A stretch of DNA of 64,000 bases from Tipula vernalis (GCA_958295665.1 OY282559.1:272130047-272194046); one strand, 5' to 3'; shown: positions 46,236 through 59,093, counted from the stretch's first letter. Notes: generated from the letters alone by a model not told the origin. Numbers and translations: made by a program.

Positions 46236-47374
46236 ATAAATTACTGTAACGTAATCGTCTAAATTACTCAAACGTAATAAAATTTAACTTCGTCGTCTCT
46301 AAATCTTGCGTTTTTAAATTGAACTTCAATACTACTGCAACCAGCAGATTAGCAGCATTCTTTTTATTTTCCTTTGCTTAGCAATTTTCATTGATATTCG
46401 GCGCTTTTCTTCAGGAAGGAAGACAATTGTGGATAGCTAAGAATACGATTATTCGTTAAAATGTCGCAAACATTAAGAACCCACATTTACCAGAATACCT
46501 GTGCATCGGGGTCACCAAATTTAGCATGAGGAAGTCCTTGAGAAGTATCAAATCAGCGGTGTTTAAATATTTTGAACCACCATTTTTGAACCACTAACCA
46601 TTTTGAACCGATTCACAAACTGAAAAGAACTTTTTTTTTTTTTTTATTGCGTAGTACCATATTTTCCGGGAAAATTTTGAATTTATTTCAAAATATTATA
46701 AAGTATAATTTTTGCCAATATCCTATTACGCTTGCACAAAGAGATTCAATGCTAGGCAGCTTTGAGAAATTCTCTAATTTAGTATGTGAGTAATATTTAA
46801 CAAACTTGCTGAGTATTGTAAAAATTATTTTTGAACTCTTCCATCTGGGGTTGCAAAGTTGACAAAAATATATTTCTGTTATTAAAAAATGAATTACATC
46901 TAGGTGTATTCAAAATAAAAATGTTACTTTTGTACAAAAAAATATTTGTACGAAAAGTAGGAATTTGTTTTTTTTTTATGTTTATTTAGAATGTAAGCGT
47001 TGTCTTGTATTATTGGTTTTTCATCTCTTTCATATTTAGCGTTTTGTGCTAACTGGGCTAAATTAAGAAGTTTTTTTTTAAAATTAGTTCAAATCGGTAT
47101 ATGTACTGTTTAGTACTTAAACATTTTAGTAAATGGACTTATACAATTAAAATAGACCGCAAACCTAATGACAGTTACATATAGTATATTTTTCAAACAA
47201 GAAGTGTATCCAACATCTGCAGCGCCTACGGGTTTCCGTGTGAAATAATCGAACTAAAAAGTACGTTTAATTTGAATTATTTTGAATTTTTGTACACATG
47301 GAAAACAAAATAATCCGAATTTTTGTTTTTCGTTTTTATTTTAGTGTGTCATAAAATGGATAATATATTTTGTT
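46236..47374. other. AT-rich non-coding stretch
   Basis: Contains a T tract (46629-46647) and many short AT repeats. No gene is recognised. Confidence 0.4.
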
Positions 47375-47892
47375 AATTTTTCAAATGAGAAAATTTCTGC
47401 ATACATTTCTACACATAATTAATGTCACAATTAAATACTTATGATGTTGTAAAACAAAATATTTCATTAAATGACGATCAAGTGATCGGAATATCACCTC
47501 CAAATTTATATTTTCCATTATACTTAAAATTATTACTTTATAAACCTCAAAAAATCTTAATACAGCCTAAATTAAAATAAAAACTCGAAAAAAATTACAA
47601 CAACAATCGTGTAGGATAAACCAAAAATTGTTTGTCTAATCCATTTTTTGGTTTATCCAATTCGATTGTTGTTGTGATTGTTAATTTTTGCGAAAACGAA
47701 GTTCTTAAAATGTTTGAAATTAAGATTAAAAAATAAGATTGTAAAGCAAAATGTTCATAAAGTAATAATTTTAAGTATAATGGAAAATATAAATTTTGAT
47801 GTGATATTCCGATCACATAAGTATTTAATTATAACATTAATTATAGGTAGAAATGTATTCAGAAATTTATTCATATGAGTAAACAATTTACA
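47375..47892. repeat. Long imperfect palindrome, about 515 bases
   Basis: The left arm (GAGAAAATTTCTGCATACAT at about 47388 onward) matches the reverse complement of the right arm ending near 47880. The left arm lacks a segment of about 50 bases. The centre is near 47640, where GGATAAACCAAAAATTG faces its complement. It resembles a foldback MITE. The three small frames crossing it are shadows of each other. Confidence 0.8.
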
Positions 47893-48109
47893 TTAAAATG
47901 TACACAACGGCTCCCGACCTTATTTTCGAAAACAAAATATCACAACAAAAATATCGCAGCCAAAATAAACGCTTGACAGAAATCTCAAAAGGTTTTCTTG
48001 GATGGAAAATAAAATTGCAACTATTAATATAGGGGAAAAAATATTTACGTACCCACGTATCGAAAGACAAAAATATAGCACTGACAAATATTGTAAAACT
48101 AAAATGTCA
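47893..48109. other. Spacer
   Basis: No feature recognised. Confidence 0.35.
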
Positions 48110-48530
48110 CATGAAGGGATTTGGCCGCCTCAACGATGCTCCTTCAAATAATTCGATCCGCCGCAAGAGAACGCCAGACACGGTGACCGAGTGTGTTTAG
48201 GTCCCTTTCAACATCGTCCATTCATCGGGTAGGTGGTCTCCCACGAGGTCCTACTTTCGTTCGTGGCAACTCCAAGGCCTGTTTAAGCAATCTTAGCCTT
48301 GGCGATTTTAAGAATCCGATGATGCTGACTTTATCGAGATCATTTCTGATATTGTGATTCATTCGCGTTCTTTACGCGGCTCCCTCTTTAATGGGACCGA
48401 GAATTTTTCTTATGATCTTACGTTCCGTTTCAGCTTCTGGTTTTCTGGATGTTTTGTGCTGTCAGTGTCCAATACTCTTAACCAAAGGTGATAACTGCTC
48501 TTATCAGCGCTTTGTAGATGTCCAGTTTTA
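48110..48530 (-). pseudogene. Non-LTR retrotransposon reverse transcriptase C-terminal fragment
   Basis: On the minus strand the sequence reads ALIRAVITFG, WTLTAQNIQKT, then a decayed core, RILKIAKAKIA and SRTSWETTYPMNGRC. This is the order seen after the RT domain of many insect non-LTR elements (a YGSECW-like motif, then a basic RRLRWAGHV-like region). GC content is above that of its surroundings. Many stops are present and the clade is uncertain. Confidence 0.55.
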
Positions 48531-49503
48531 TTTTGCGCGATGTATGAGGAGACTTGAATATTTTGATATTAACGTAAAATGTTCGGTAATCTGTTGCGAT
48601 CCTCGAGAAAATGTCGTATGAGTAAATGCAAAACACAAATATCGCAAATATGCGATAACCATTACCTTTGTAATGATTTTAGAAGGAGAAAGAAATTTAC
48701 TTAAAAAAATTTAAGGCAAAATTAAGTAAATCCGTCATAGTCATAATTTAAAATTTTACACAATAAGTAAGATTTCACCAGAATTTAATATTAAATAAAA
48801 TGATATAGATGTAGTAGCTACAAATCGCAAATATTAAACTGCCAATTTATAAAATTGCCTTAAATATTCAACAAAATCAACTTACTGCATCGTACTCCCA
48901 AATTAGTGAATCCCAATTACAACTCAAATTATTGGTCATAACGTATAATAATTTAATTAAATAAATAAATTGCAAAAACTATAAAATTTTAGGTTTATTT
49001 ACTATTAACTTCTAAATTTTAAAACACCCCATTTTGAGCATGAGATTATTTACAATATGGTGTCATTACAAAATTACGCTCGCAACATAATTATAAAGTT
49101 TCTGCATATAACCCAGCTCAGTTCACATCATAGCCGCACAATTTCTCGTACAACTGTGCAACTTCCATTCGATGTAGATCATCGTCTCCGCGGCATCACA
49201 TGTCCGTTGATTTGAGGCATATCCGGCATAATTCGCATGCACATTTTTAATTATTACAATATTTACTCGCAAAAAACCATTATTTTTGATGGAAAATTAT
49301 AAAAAATGTCTGCCTGACGCGAAAGTCAGAGCCTATTAAATTTGTGACGAAATATTTGTATGCGATATTTTTTCTAGTGAGAATTTTTGTTTTCGATGAT
49401 AGTTGTACGAGTATGTGAGAAACATTTGATTTTATATTTCATCGTAAATTTTTCTGTCTGCGAAATATTTATGCTGCGATATTTTTGATAGATATATTGT
49501 TCG
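48531..49503. other. AT-rich non-coding stretch
   Basis: No gene recognised before the hAT element. Confidence 0.4.
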
Positions 49504-49946
49504 GTTGCAACTAGGCTTGCCACCTTTTGAAGATCCCAGAGGAGGACAATAAACAATTTTTATTTTATCATTTCGAATTTATTTTATTATATAGGAATTT
49601 TCTTATAAATAAATTTGTTGACATTGTCTAATTATAAACGAAAATTAAAAATAAATAATTCTTAAACAATTAGAACAAAATTATAGGAACTAATAAAATA
49701 ATAGGTACCTACTCTTCATGAGTATGACTAGACAAAAAAATTCAATATTTACTCGTTTTCTTGAGCCTACAATTATTTACTAAAAAAAAAAATTAAATAT
49801 AAAATTAATAACTTGACTTTTCAATTCTTAAAAGTATATTTATTATTGCTTTGTGCTAATTTAATTAGCTGATCGTTATGCTTTGCACTTTCATAAAATT
49901 CAGCGCACGTTTCTCGTTGATTAAAATATATTATCAGCTCGTTTTT

Positions 49947-51689
49947 TTAAAGTTTAGTTAAACATTTTCCCCTGTCTTCACCCCATTTCGAGTTCATTAC
50001 GGAAAAAACTCGTTCGGTAAAGGCACTGCTAGCCGGAATGCTAAACAAATACGACATAAATTGAAGCATATTAGGAACATTTGGAAAACATTCAAAAATT
50101 TTCAAATATCTTTCATTCGGATTTGAAAACTTCTGAAGACATAACGTATTTATATTTTTTTCGACTAAGCATACTTCTTCAAATAATTCATCAATAATAA
50201 GGTCAGGTAATATTTTTTTCAAATTAAGTTCTTCAATAACATCTGTTATATTCTCGAATTTAAGAAACCCTGAATTTAAAGGTAACTTGGCGATTTTAGA
50301 GAGCCAAGAAGTTTCAGAAAAATTGAAATGTTCATCAATGTACACTAAAGTAATTTTAATAATATCAACGAAATCGTTTTCAATTATATGTAGATCTTTC
50401 GGTCAAATATTAAATTTTTGCAAGTAATTGACGAATTTCGTAACCAAAAATTTTTTTTTCAATTCTGTCCTGAAGTTTATTTTTAAAACCAACAAAAATA
50501 TCATATAATTCGATGGCTGTACAAGTATTAGATTCTAATCTTTTAGTTGTTTCGGAATAAACTTTGAGAATATGCGATAAAAACAGCATGTAGATTGAAT
50601 TTTTGGGCATATTTTGCCATTTTTTATGTCCAATACTTGACGCATCTGTTTTGGCAATTCTTCACTTAGAAAATATGCAGATACAGCTGGCCATGTAATT
50701 ACAAGTCTATCTATGACAGGTAATAAAGACAACCATCTCAATCAATTTTTGTCTACGTTTAGCGGCGTTCGTGAAATGAGAATATACTTTTAGAATAATA
50801 TTTTCAACATCTACGTCTAAATTACATTAGGATCTTTTTAAAGCATTTTATAAAATATGAGCGTAAGCTTTCAAAATGTTTTCATTTGATTTTTTTAAAT
50901 TAGTAAATAACGAATTATTTTTTTCCAAAATTTGAGTTCGTGTTATCAGTGCTTAAACAGACAACGTTATTTACATTTAGTTTTAAATTATCTAACACGT
51001 TTTCCACCATTTGACACTTGACACATGCCTACGGCAGTTTCATTTGAACTTTCAACGAAATCTATAATTCTATTTTGAATCCCAAGCGTTTTATCGAAAA
51101 ACTGAATGCAAACTGGGAAAATTTTTCGATTTTTTCAGTTCAAACTGATGCATTTGAACTCCGAAATATACGTCACTTGATATTAAATATGATACCAAAT
51201 TATTTAGTACAAAAGGACCAAGAACATTTTCTACGATCATTGTGGCTTTTGTACGACCGCAACAAAATTTTTTGGCAATTTCTGAATCGGGAATACTTTT
51301 TATAAATCCATCAAGCAATCCAACGAATTGTAAGACAAATTATGTTTTACATTATGAAATATATGGAAAATTTCTGAAATACAGACATCGTTCTCTTGCG
51401 AGGAATTTTTTTTGACAAAGAACTTATCTAATATTTGACTAGTTGTAGCCGCTGATGAATTAGCTTGATGCGCTGTTCCATTTTGGTGCATCCGAAGCGC
51501 TGAATAATCTTTATATTCTACTGAGAAATCCACTCGACAAACTGTACAATGTGGTTTTTGAAGATGAATTGGCGGCTTTTTTCAGCCAGAAATATTCCTT
51601 TAATCACCTATCGTTGAAATTGCAAAGTCGTTTTTTTTAGCCTTTGGCGGAGTTTTATCATTTTCAGGTATTTCTTCCAAATCAGACAT
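49947..51689 (-). pseudogene. hAT transposase, broken
   Basis: From the ATG at 51689 the pieces follow hAT order: an acidic N-terminus (MSDLEEIPEND), a zinc-finger-like CTVCRVDFS...MHQNGTAH, DCLMDLIKSIPDSEI, then VCLSTDNTNSNFG with a catalytic Asp. Next comes RWLSLLPVIDRLVITWPAV, and last the dimerisation motif IPASSAFTERVFSVMNSKW (about 50040-49985). Stops and frameshifts separate them. The nested element inserted about 110 bases upstream of the start codon. Confidence 0.88.
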
Positions 51690-51818
51690 TATGAATTTAT
51701 TCTGTAATGTAAATGACAAATTTTAGCAAAACACCTCTCAAAATATATTAAATGCATAAACTGCTAGATAAAAACTATTTTTCCACAAAAAACAATTACA
51801 TCTGTGGCAAATTATCAA

Positions 51819-52140
51819 AAGGGCATAACTCGAGTTATGCCCTTTGTCATTTCCACAATTTTTATACTAATTACATTTCGGCACATATACCAATTTTATC
51901 TATTGGGAAATAGCTTTATTAATAAGGTAGATACAGCACGTTGCAAAAGGGCATAACTCGATTTAAAAAAAAAAATAAAATTTAATAACGGCATAACTCA
52001 GTTTTTTGTTTACCTTATTAAAATAATTTTTACAGAATAGTTATATCTAAAAAAGCAAAAGGCAATAATTCACGTTAGATCGACTGATTTTGAAAAATAT
52101 TCTAAAAGGCAAAAAGGCATTATTCGAATTACGCCCTTTT
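51819..52140. repeat. Subterminal palindromic repeats of the nested element (left end)
   Basis: GGCATAACTCGAGTTATGCC (a perfect palindrome) near 51821 is followed by GGGCATAACTCG (about 51950), GGCATAACTCAG (about 51987), GGCAATAATTCACG (about 52060) and GGCATTATTCGAATTACGCC (about 52115). Weaker relatives of the motif occur at the right end (about 55302, 55408 and 55644). These are likely transposase binding sites. Confidence 0.65.
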
Positions 52141-52520
52141 GACCATATTAATTTTTTTTATTCCTTTGTTTTAATAAATGTTACGCCTTTTTTCCTTTTA
52201 AAGTTTTGTGTAAATCAATATAATAAGTCCAATTGTTCCGTTATTACAAATGTGTTTTTGTTAAATCTAAAAGTAATAGGATTTTAGTATAAAATAATTT
52301 GAATTATTCCGTTTTGATATTTAACACTTCAAAATTTAAAAAAAATTTAAGTCGACTTATTCATTTATGTTCAAACTATTTGAATAAAAAGTAAAAAAAC
52401 AAAATAGTGAAAAAAATAATTTTTCTAAAAGTACTGTAAAATAACGTATTTTAAATTTTGTCGATAAATAGTGTTTAAAAAAAAATTATATTATAATTTA
52501 AGTGTACAATAACAAATAAT

Positions 52521-55109
52521 ATGAAAAGGCTAAGTAGAACAGAGAGACTTGTCGCATTGTCTAGAAGACGCAATATCGCACGATCGAATAATCAATCGTC
52601 TAAAACTTTAAATCAGGATCATCTTGAGAAACATTATAAACAAATAAGTAAGTAATACTTTCAACATTATAATTAAGACTAGGTAATTGATAAAACTCTA
52701 ATTCATAAAATTAAATTTTATTTTAGATAGCGAAGAAAAACTCCAATCAACAGCTTGTTGTATCGATGCAAATTTTTTTTATTCAATTATTCCACGTGAG
52801 ACAGCTTCATCTATAGTAAACGAATCAAAATTTAGCTCGGAGTGCTTACAAAGATTGAAATATGCGTATGCTAACGACACCACTTCCTCAAGTTCCTTGG
52901 CTAACGGTATGATAAAATTTATCAATAATCTTCAATTGAAATCAATTGAAAATATTGCTTCTTCTTCAACAACAAAGGGATGTCAGAGCCAAAGTTGCAA
53001 TATACCGCACGGTAAGTAAATCGATTTACCCTATTTAAATATTTATCGTATGATTTGGTTTTGTAGTAGATGCAGATTATGAGCTAGAATCTAGTTATGA
53101 TGATAGTATTGCCGACCCCAATTTTGCACCATCAGATAATTCAGATTCTGATTGCGATATTGCTGAAAATGACATAAATGAAGAAATACGCAATATGGAA
53201 TTACAAATTGAGGAAAATTTGGTTGGAAAACGTAAAGTGATACAAATAAAACGGAATTCGGGACAAGCTTACGTAACTCGAACCGGGATAGTAAAGAAAG
53301 CTCGAAGTTTTACAGCTCTTACAAGTTGCCGAAAAAAATGTCAGACTAAAATATCCGTTAAAGATCAAAAAATTATTTTCTTTAACTACTGGGCCACAGG
53401 TGAGTTACTTTACCCTGAAAACCATTTTTTATTCATTAGGTAAATTAGTTCTCGTAAAAATATCTAATGAATTTATTAAACTGGCTTCTTTTATTTTTGT
53501 AATTATGAGTTTGGTTTGTACAATAATAATAATTACTTCATCATTTCAGGAAATTATTCATTACGTGTGGCGCAAATGTCCGGACTGATAGATATTGTTG
53601 ACAAGAAGACCACTGTGCTTGAACCAAAATCGATACGATTCCGCAGATTCAGTTGCAAGTATCATTTTCAGATCCATGGAGAAAATGTTTACGTCTGCAA
53701 AAAATGCTTTTTAATTACTCTTGGAGAAACTGACAAGTTTTTAAGGGTTATTATTGACAAGAAAATGAATACGGCTGGATCTACAATTGAATATGAGTTG
53801 AGAGGTAAACACTCACCGGCAAATAAAATACCAGAAGCAGTAATTAATGATATAAAAGCTCATATTAATTTATATCCTGCGTACGAAAGTCACTATACGC
53901 GGCGAGATACTTCTAAAAAATATCTCCCGCCGGACTTAAATATTTCAATCATGTATCGACAATTTTGTTCGTCAAGACATAACCCAGTTTCAATTACGAA
54001 ATTTTCCGAAGTGTTCCATTCGATGAATCTAAAATTTAAATCACCTAAGCTGGACACGTGCAACACTTGTGAAATTTTAAAGTCTAAAATTGACGTTGCT
54101 GATGAAGAAACTAAAACCGCTTTAAAAATCGATCAACAAAAGCATCACTTAGACGCCGACAAAACTTACAAATCTAAGGAAGCCGACAAAATTAAAGCTA
54201 AGGATGATCACACTCTGAAAGTATACAGTTTCGATTTACAGCAATGTTTACCGACATCGTATCTAAACACTAATATATCCTTCTATAAACGATCCTTGTG
54301 GACCTACAATTTGACTGTCCACGATTGCTATACCAACCAACCATTCTGTTTCATGTGGCATGAAGCTATCGGTAATCGTGGTGGCAATGAAATAGCCTCA
54401 TGTATTTTGAAGAAATTACAAATGGAACCGACTACTACAAAACATGTGGTCTTATACAGCGACAATTGCCCTGGGCAAAATAAAAACACATACGTTTCAT
54501 CAATGCTCATGAGTTTTCTGCAAAGTGAGACTAACGTAGAAATTATTGACCACAAGTTTATGGTGGTCGGTCACTCACACATGGAGTGTGATACCGATCA
54601 CTCGGTTATAGACAAAAAAGAAGAAGAAAACCCAACTAAAAATTCATTCTCCAAGAGATTGGTTTCAGTTTGTACGAACTGTTGGAACAAAATCTAAATT
54701 TATTGTACACGAGATGAATCAAGCCGACATATTAGACTTTGGAAGCGTATCTAAAAATAAAATTTTATGGCGGACCACGGACACTGAGAGTAACAAATTT
54801 TCATTCAGGACAGTTCGCTGGTTAAGATATACGAAGGACCACGGTATCGTGCGATACAAAAACTCTCTAGATAATGAAGAAGAGTTTAAACATTTAAACG
54901 TTAAACGACGTGGGGTAAATTCAATTGTACTCGAAAATGTGAGCAAAGCGTATAATGAACAGATTAAAATAAGCAAAGAGAAAAAGAAGGATCTTTTATC
55001 TGTTTTACCCTTAATTGACCCTATATTTCATGATTTTTATAAGAACCTGGTCGATGAAACAATGTTAGATTATCATCCAGATTTAACAGAGTCTGCGGAA
55101 GAAGATTAA
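52521..55109 (+). CDS. Putative transposase, DUF7869/Sola-like, four exons, one frameshift
   Basis: The exons are 52521-52647, 52727-53011, 53067-53399 and 53550-55109. All three introns have GT...AG ends, two with a perfect GTAAGT donor. The product would be about 767 residues if one surplus base in the A/G run at 54611-54630 is ignored. As written, the frame ends at 54697. The N-terminus is basic and Ser/Asn-rich. An acidic middle follows (SYDDSIADPN...DSDCDI). Cys pairs come next: CKYHFQIHGENVYVCKKC, and CNTC ahead of a coiled coil. Possible catalytic residues are Asp in YSFDLQQ (54233), Asp in YSDNCPGQNKN (54461) and Glu or Asp in GHSHMECDTDHS (54584-54598). After the frameshift, HSPRDWFQFVRTVG fits the family continuation. 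It probably acts on the element's own ends. Confidence 0.75.
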
Positions 55110-55201
55110 GATTTATTCTCGTATAAAAACTGAAATTATTTTTTAATGTATTTCTTGTGAAATTTAATCTTTTGTTTTTGTTTATTTTATTATTTGTACC
55201 T

Positions 55202-55207
55202 AATAAA
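55202..55207 (+). terminator. Poly(A) signal AATAAA for the DUF7869-like gene
   Basis: AATAAA lies 93 bases after the stop codon at 55109, in a T-rich context. This is the expected position for transcript cleavage of the nested gene. Confidence 0.55.
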
Positions 55208-56184
55208 ATGAATTATAGAATTATTTGTTTTATTTGTTTGCGTACTTCTTGAATTTTGCCTAACCCTGCGCCTTCGGGCACTAGCCAAATCACTGAAAAG
55301 TTATGCTTCTCTGTATGGTAATTTCATGTGTAATTTGTATTGTCGTAGTAAAACGGCATTAATGGACTTAAACCTTTTATTTGTTGCAACTTGATTTTTG
55401 GAAAAAGAAATAACTCAATTGTTCGTTTGAGTATTGAGAAATCGGTTTTTACATAAATGCATTGTTCAATAAATGCGAAAAATTTCTAAAACTAATACCT
55501 ATTCGCTAAAATTATCGATACCAAAAAATAAAGCACAACTTTCTGCATTTTATTTGATAGCTTCCGTTTCTAGTTATTGCCAGTATTTTTTGAAATAAAT
55601 AAAAATAATGTTATTTTGCTCTCCCGAAAACCACCAAAAAAAAGTTATACCCTTTTGCCTTTTGACCACAGACATATATTTTTAATTTGATTTAATAAAT
55701 TACTGACCTTTCTGCATTTAAGCACAAACAACTATACTTTCAAAACAATTTATATTTATATAACGATAAACGCTGAATTTGACAGTTTTGATAGGGCCAC
55801 CAAATAAAAATTTATTTCTTTGCTGAATAGAAACGCACATTTCTGCAGGGATGTGTATTTAAAATAAACGAATGATTTTACAGTGTTACTGCGGAAAGCG
55901 AAATACACTGTCTAAAATTTTTTGATAGCGTTGGAAAAATTCAAATAAATAAATTTATGAAACGAAATAATTAAATATAAAGTACAGATAAATTTTATAT
56001 TACGTTTTTTGTTATGGTTTCGTTAATAAAAAAGTAAATTATTTATTGTTTATACATTTTTTTGGGAACACAATTTATTTTTCTTTAGGAAGACATTTTC
56101 GCCTTCGAGGAGGACGGAGGAATTTTTTTAAGAAAGGAGGACTGTCCTCCTCAAAAGAGGACGGATGGCAAGCCTAGTTGCAAC

Positions 56185-59091
56185 GCAAAAGTCAAATTTT
56201 TGTAGCGATATTTTCTATTTTTTTGAAAATGAGGTAGCTTAGGGTATTTTTGTTTCCGAAAATTTTTATATTTTTTGGACATTTTGCTGATTTCATCACC
56301 GACTTTTTCAGCAATAATGTTCGATTTACCATGAACGTTGTCGCAGCGAATCAGATATTGATGACAGCAAGGCGGGGTTGTGCTTTCGGAAGGATAGAAA
56401 TATATGCCGGACGTCGATGCAGCGTTCTATAACGCTTATTTAAAATAACCTGTGTTATCATGTTAACATTATTTTTAGTTTTTTTTATGATTATGAATTA
56501 TTAATTTAAATTTTTATAATTTAAATGTGAATTATAGCAATTTTGATTTTAAAATAAAATAAATAAATCAAAGAAGTATTCAGTGTTTACATTATTAAGT
56601 AAAATTACCTGCTAAATAACGTTAATACTTTCAAAATCTGCTTTACCGTTGGCGTGTCTAAGAAATTTATAAATATGTATCTTATCGTAACTTCACTAAT
56701 TTGTATTGGTTTTCGTTTATGGAATAATGGGAGTTGAATTGTCGTATCTCCATAAAACTTGTCGTTTATTTACGATTCGTAACATATTGAAAACTTATAT
56801 TGTCGTAAGCAAAACTGTCAACGATTTTTCCGGAAAACTAGAGGACACACTTAAAAAGTGGTAAAAGTAAAGAATCTAAGCGGAGAAAGCTTTTTATTGA
56901 TATTTTTAAATAAAAATAATTAAAATTTTAAATAGTTAAAAATAAATTTTGAACGTCATTTTCTCAAAACCAGTTTTTTGGAGTTACGACAGTATAATTC
57001 TGCGGCGACGATATGTACAAATAAATTAAAAACTTTTAATTGGTATCAAGATTATTTTATTTCTCTTCTTCTTCTTTTTTTTGTTTCTTGGTGTTTTCGG
57101 TTTTTATCATTTCTCGGTTTTTTCCGTTTTTTATTTCCGTTTCACGTCAAGTGTTTAAAAAATTTTAAACGTATTCTCCCCATTTGTATATAACGTATAA
57201 ATCATTTTTGAAATTTTTTTGAAGGAACATTTCTTGAATCCACACAAATTCATTGTTGAAAACAAAATTTGTAGCATTTTTATGTTTATAAGGAATATAT
57301 GTCTGTCTATTTGCAATGAATCAACGTAATTACCATTTCACGGTTTATTACACAATTAAGGTTTGGAAGTATGATTGAAATTCCTAACATGCTTCCAACT
57401 ATGACATGTCAATGTCGTAACAATTAAATACGAAAAAAATACAACTGAATATCTTCATTTGCTTTTGATATGTAGTAAGTTGGCACGGTGGTTTTCTTTA
57501 CGTGTCTTGATGTTACGTTCAAGGTTTTTAAAAAGTTTTTTGTTGTTCAAGGAAAACAATAATAAATTCTTATTATTTGTTTAACAAAAAAATACATTAT
57601 TTATTTACAGTACGTATTGATGTTTATTGTCTTGTCGACCATTAAGGGGATTTTATTTTTTACTAACACTTAACTCTTTATTAACCTGTACTTAAAAATG
57701 TTAATCGAAACTAACCAAAAACACATTCATCTTCGGTGAGTAACACAAAAAATAGCAACTTATCAATATTCGTTCGTAAGTATATTAAATTACGTATACG
57801 ATTAGCCGCAGCTAATCGTATTTTTGACCATTAAATAGTGTTGAATTGATAACAGGTATTTTTATTTTATTTTATTAGACCCCATAAAAATAAAGATTTT
57901 CATTGTAATGCTTACATGAATATAATATAAACTGATAAAAATTAAATTCTCTGAACAAGTTTTTGGTTATCGCTAAATTGTGTATGCGTTTTACTTAAAG
58001 TATAATCGACGACGACATTGATAATTAGCTTTAATAGATAATTAAAATACCACTTTGGATTAATTTTTGTTTTAATTTTTTTTAAAATTAGAACCAAACA
58101 CTTTGATAATACTAATTATATGATCAATCGATCGATAAAATGTAGGCCATACACTTGTTTTCGACTAGAATAAACTTGAATTTTGTCAATTGTCATTGTT
58201 GAGCTTTAATTAACTCGTGATTGTACATAAGTAATTTATGGTGTTTTTGTAAAGAAATGGCAAAATTGTGTTGGTGATTCATAAAATCATGGTGATATAT
58301 AGGGTTCACAAAAAGCTTGTTAATAAAAAGTAGTAGTAAACAACATAATTATACAGAGGAAATACCATAATGGGAATTAAGAAAACAGGTTTGGAGAAGA
58401 TACAATTAATGTATTGAAGCGGAGTACTTCTATTAATGTGAACTACGTCGAATATTGTACATTTTTCAGTTTGTGTTGAAAAGTTTTGTCTCGAAATTAG
58501 AATTTCATTAAATTTTGGCATGCTACCGGAAATTCTGATAAACCAATTCGACTGATTAAAAATACAAAAAAAGTTGTTATCGTTGTTGTTATGTTATTTG
58601 ATTTGAGAACTTCCCCTGCCCAATTCTAAAATGTAAATGGTTGATTTGTAATTCGAGGCGTGTGTCCGTTAGAACTAGACCTAAGGATGTACCATTGAAC
58701 AGAAACATCGGTGTGTTATATCGATTCCTATATGTGGATGTTTGGAAAATACCCACCCCTAACCGTCAATGTCATTGATACATCGATGTTCTCCAGAAAT
58801 GGCTTGAATTAGCTGTGTAGTACAAAATAAGTTTTGTCAAAGTTCGTAAAATATTTAGCAGTTTAGTTTAAGATGACATATGCAGTAGGTTTTAAAACAT
58901 TATCAAAATTCTTAGGATTTATAAAATTTTATCATATGATTTATAAAACCGTCATACCCAATCATACTATCGAACTTCGATGTTACGGAAACATCGATAT
59001 TTTAAAATGTTGGACATCGATGTTAAAAAACTTGCAGAATAAAAAAAATAAAAAAATATTGTGGTTAAAATGTTGTTTAATTGATTAAATC
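56185..59091. other. AT-rich non-coding stretch
   Basis: About 2.9 kb with only short frames (for example 56250-56432 and 58306-58521), none recognisable. Two ACATCGAT motifs near 58760-59020 form small inverted repeats. Confidence 0.4.
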
Positions 59092-59093
59092 TA

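Larger units (their letters stand above)
51802..55671 (+). mobile_element. TIR transposon with 4-base duplication and intron-bearing transposase-like gene
   Basis: A 3870-base segment. It begins CTGTGGCAAATTATC, then AAAAGGGCATAACT, and ends with the reverse complement of CTGTGGTCAAAAGGC and AAAAGGGTATAACT. The tetramer ACAT is duplicated at the flanks (51798-51801 and 55672-55675). The insertion lies inside the hAT element. Subterminal regions carry repeated GGCATAACTCG motifs. One gene on the plus strand fills the centre. The 4-base duplication and the gene type suggest the Sola superfamily or a relative, but I cannot confirm that. Confidence 0.8.
49512..56176 (-). mobile_element. hAT transposon hosting a nested element
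   Basis: The ends are inverted repeats beginning TAGGCTTGCCA, followed by the GAGGAGGACA motif. An exact 8-base duplication, GTTGCAAC (49504-49511 and 56177-56184), is the signature of the hAT superfamily. A decayed hAT transposase is on the minus strand. Without the nested 3870-base element (plus its 4-base duplication) the hAT would be about 2.8 kb, a usual size. Confidence 0.92.

Noticed and set aside
52521..55109. Domesticated host gene instead of a transposase
   Set aside because: The gene is enclosed by TIRs and a 4-base duplication inside a hAT element, so it came with a transposon.
58867..59088. 71-residue plus-strand frame upstream of the mariner remnant
   Set aside because: It is Lys-rich and AT-driven, ends in an A-rich tract, and shows no family signal.
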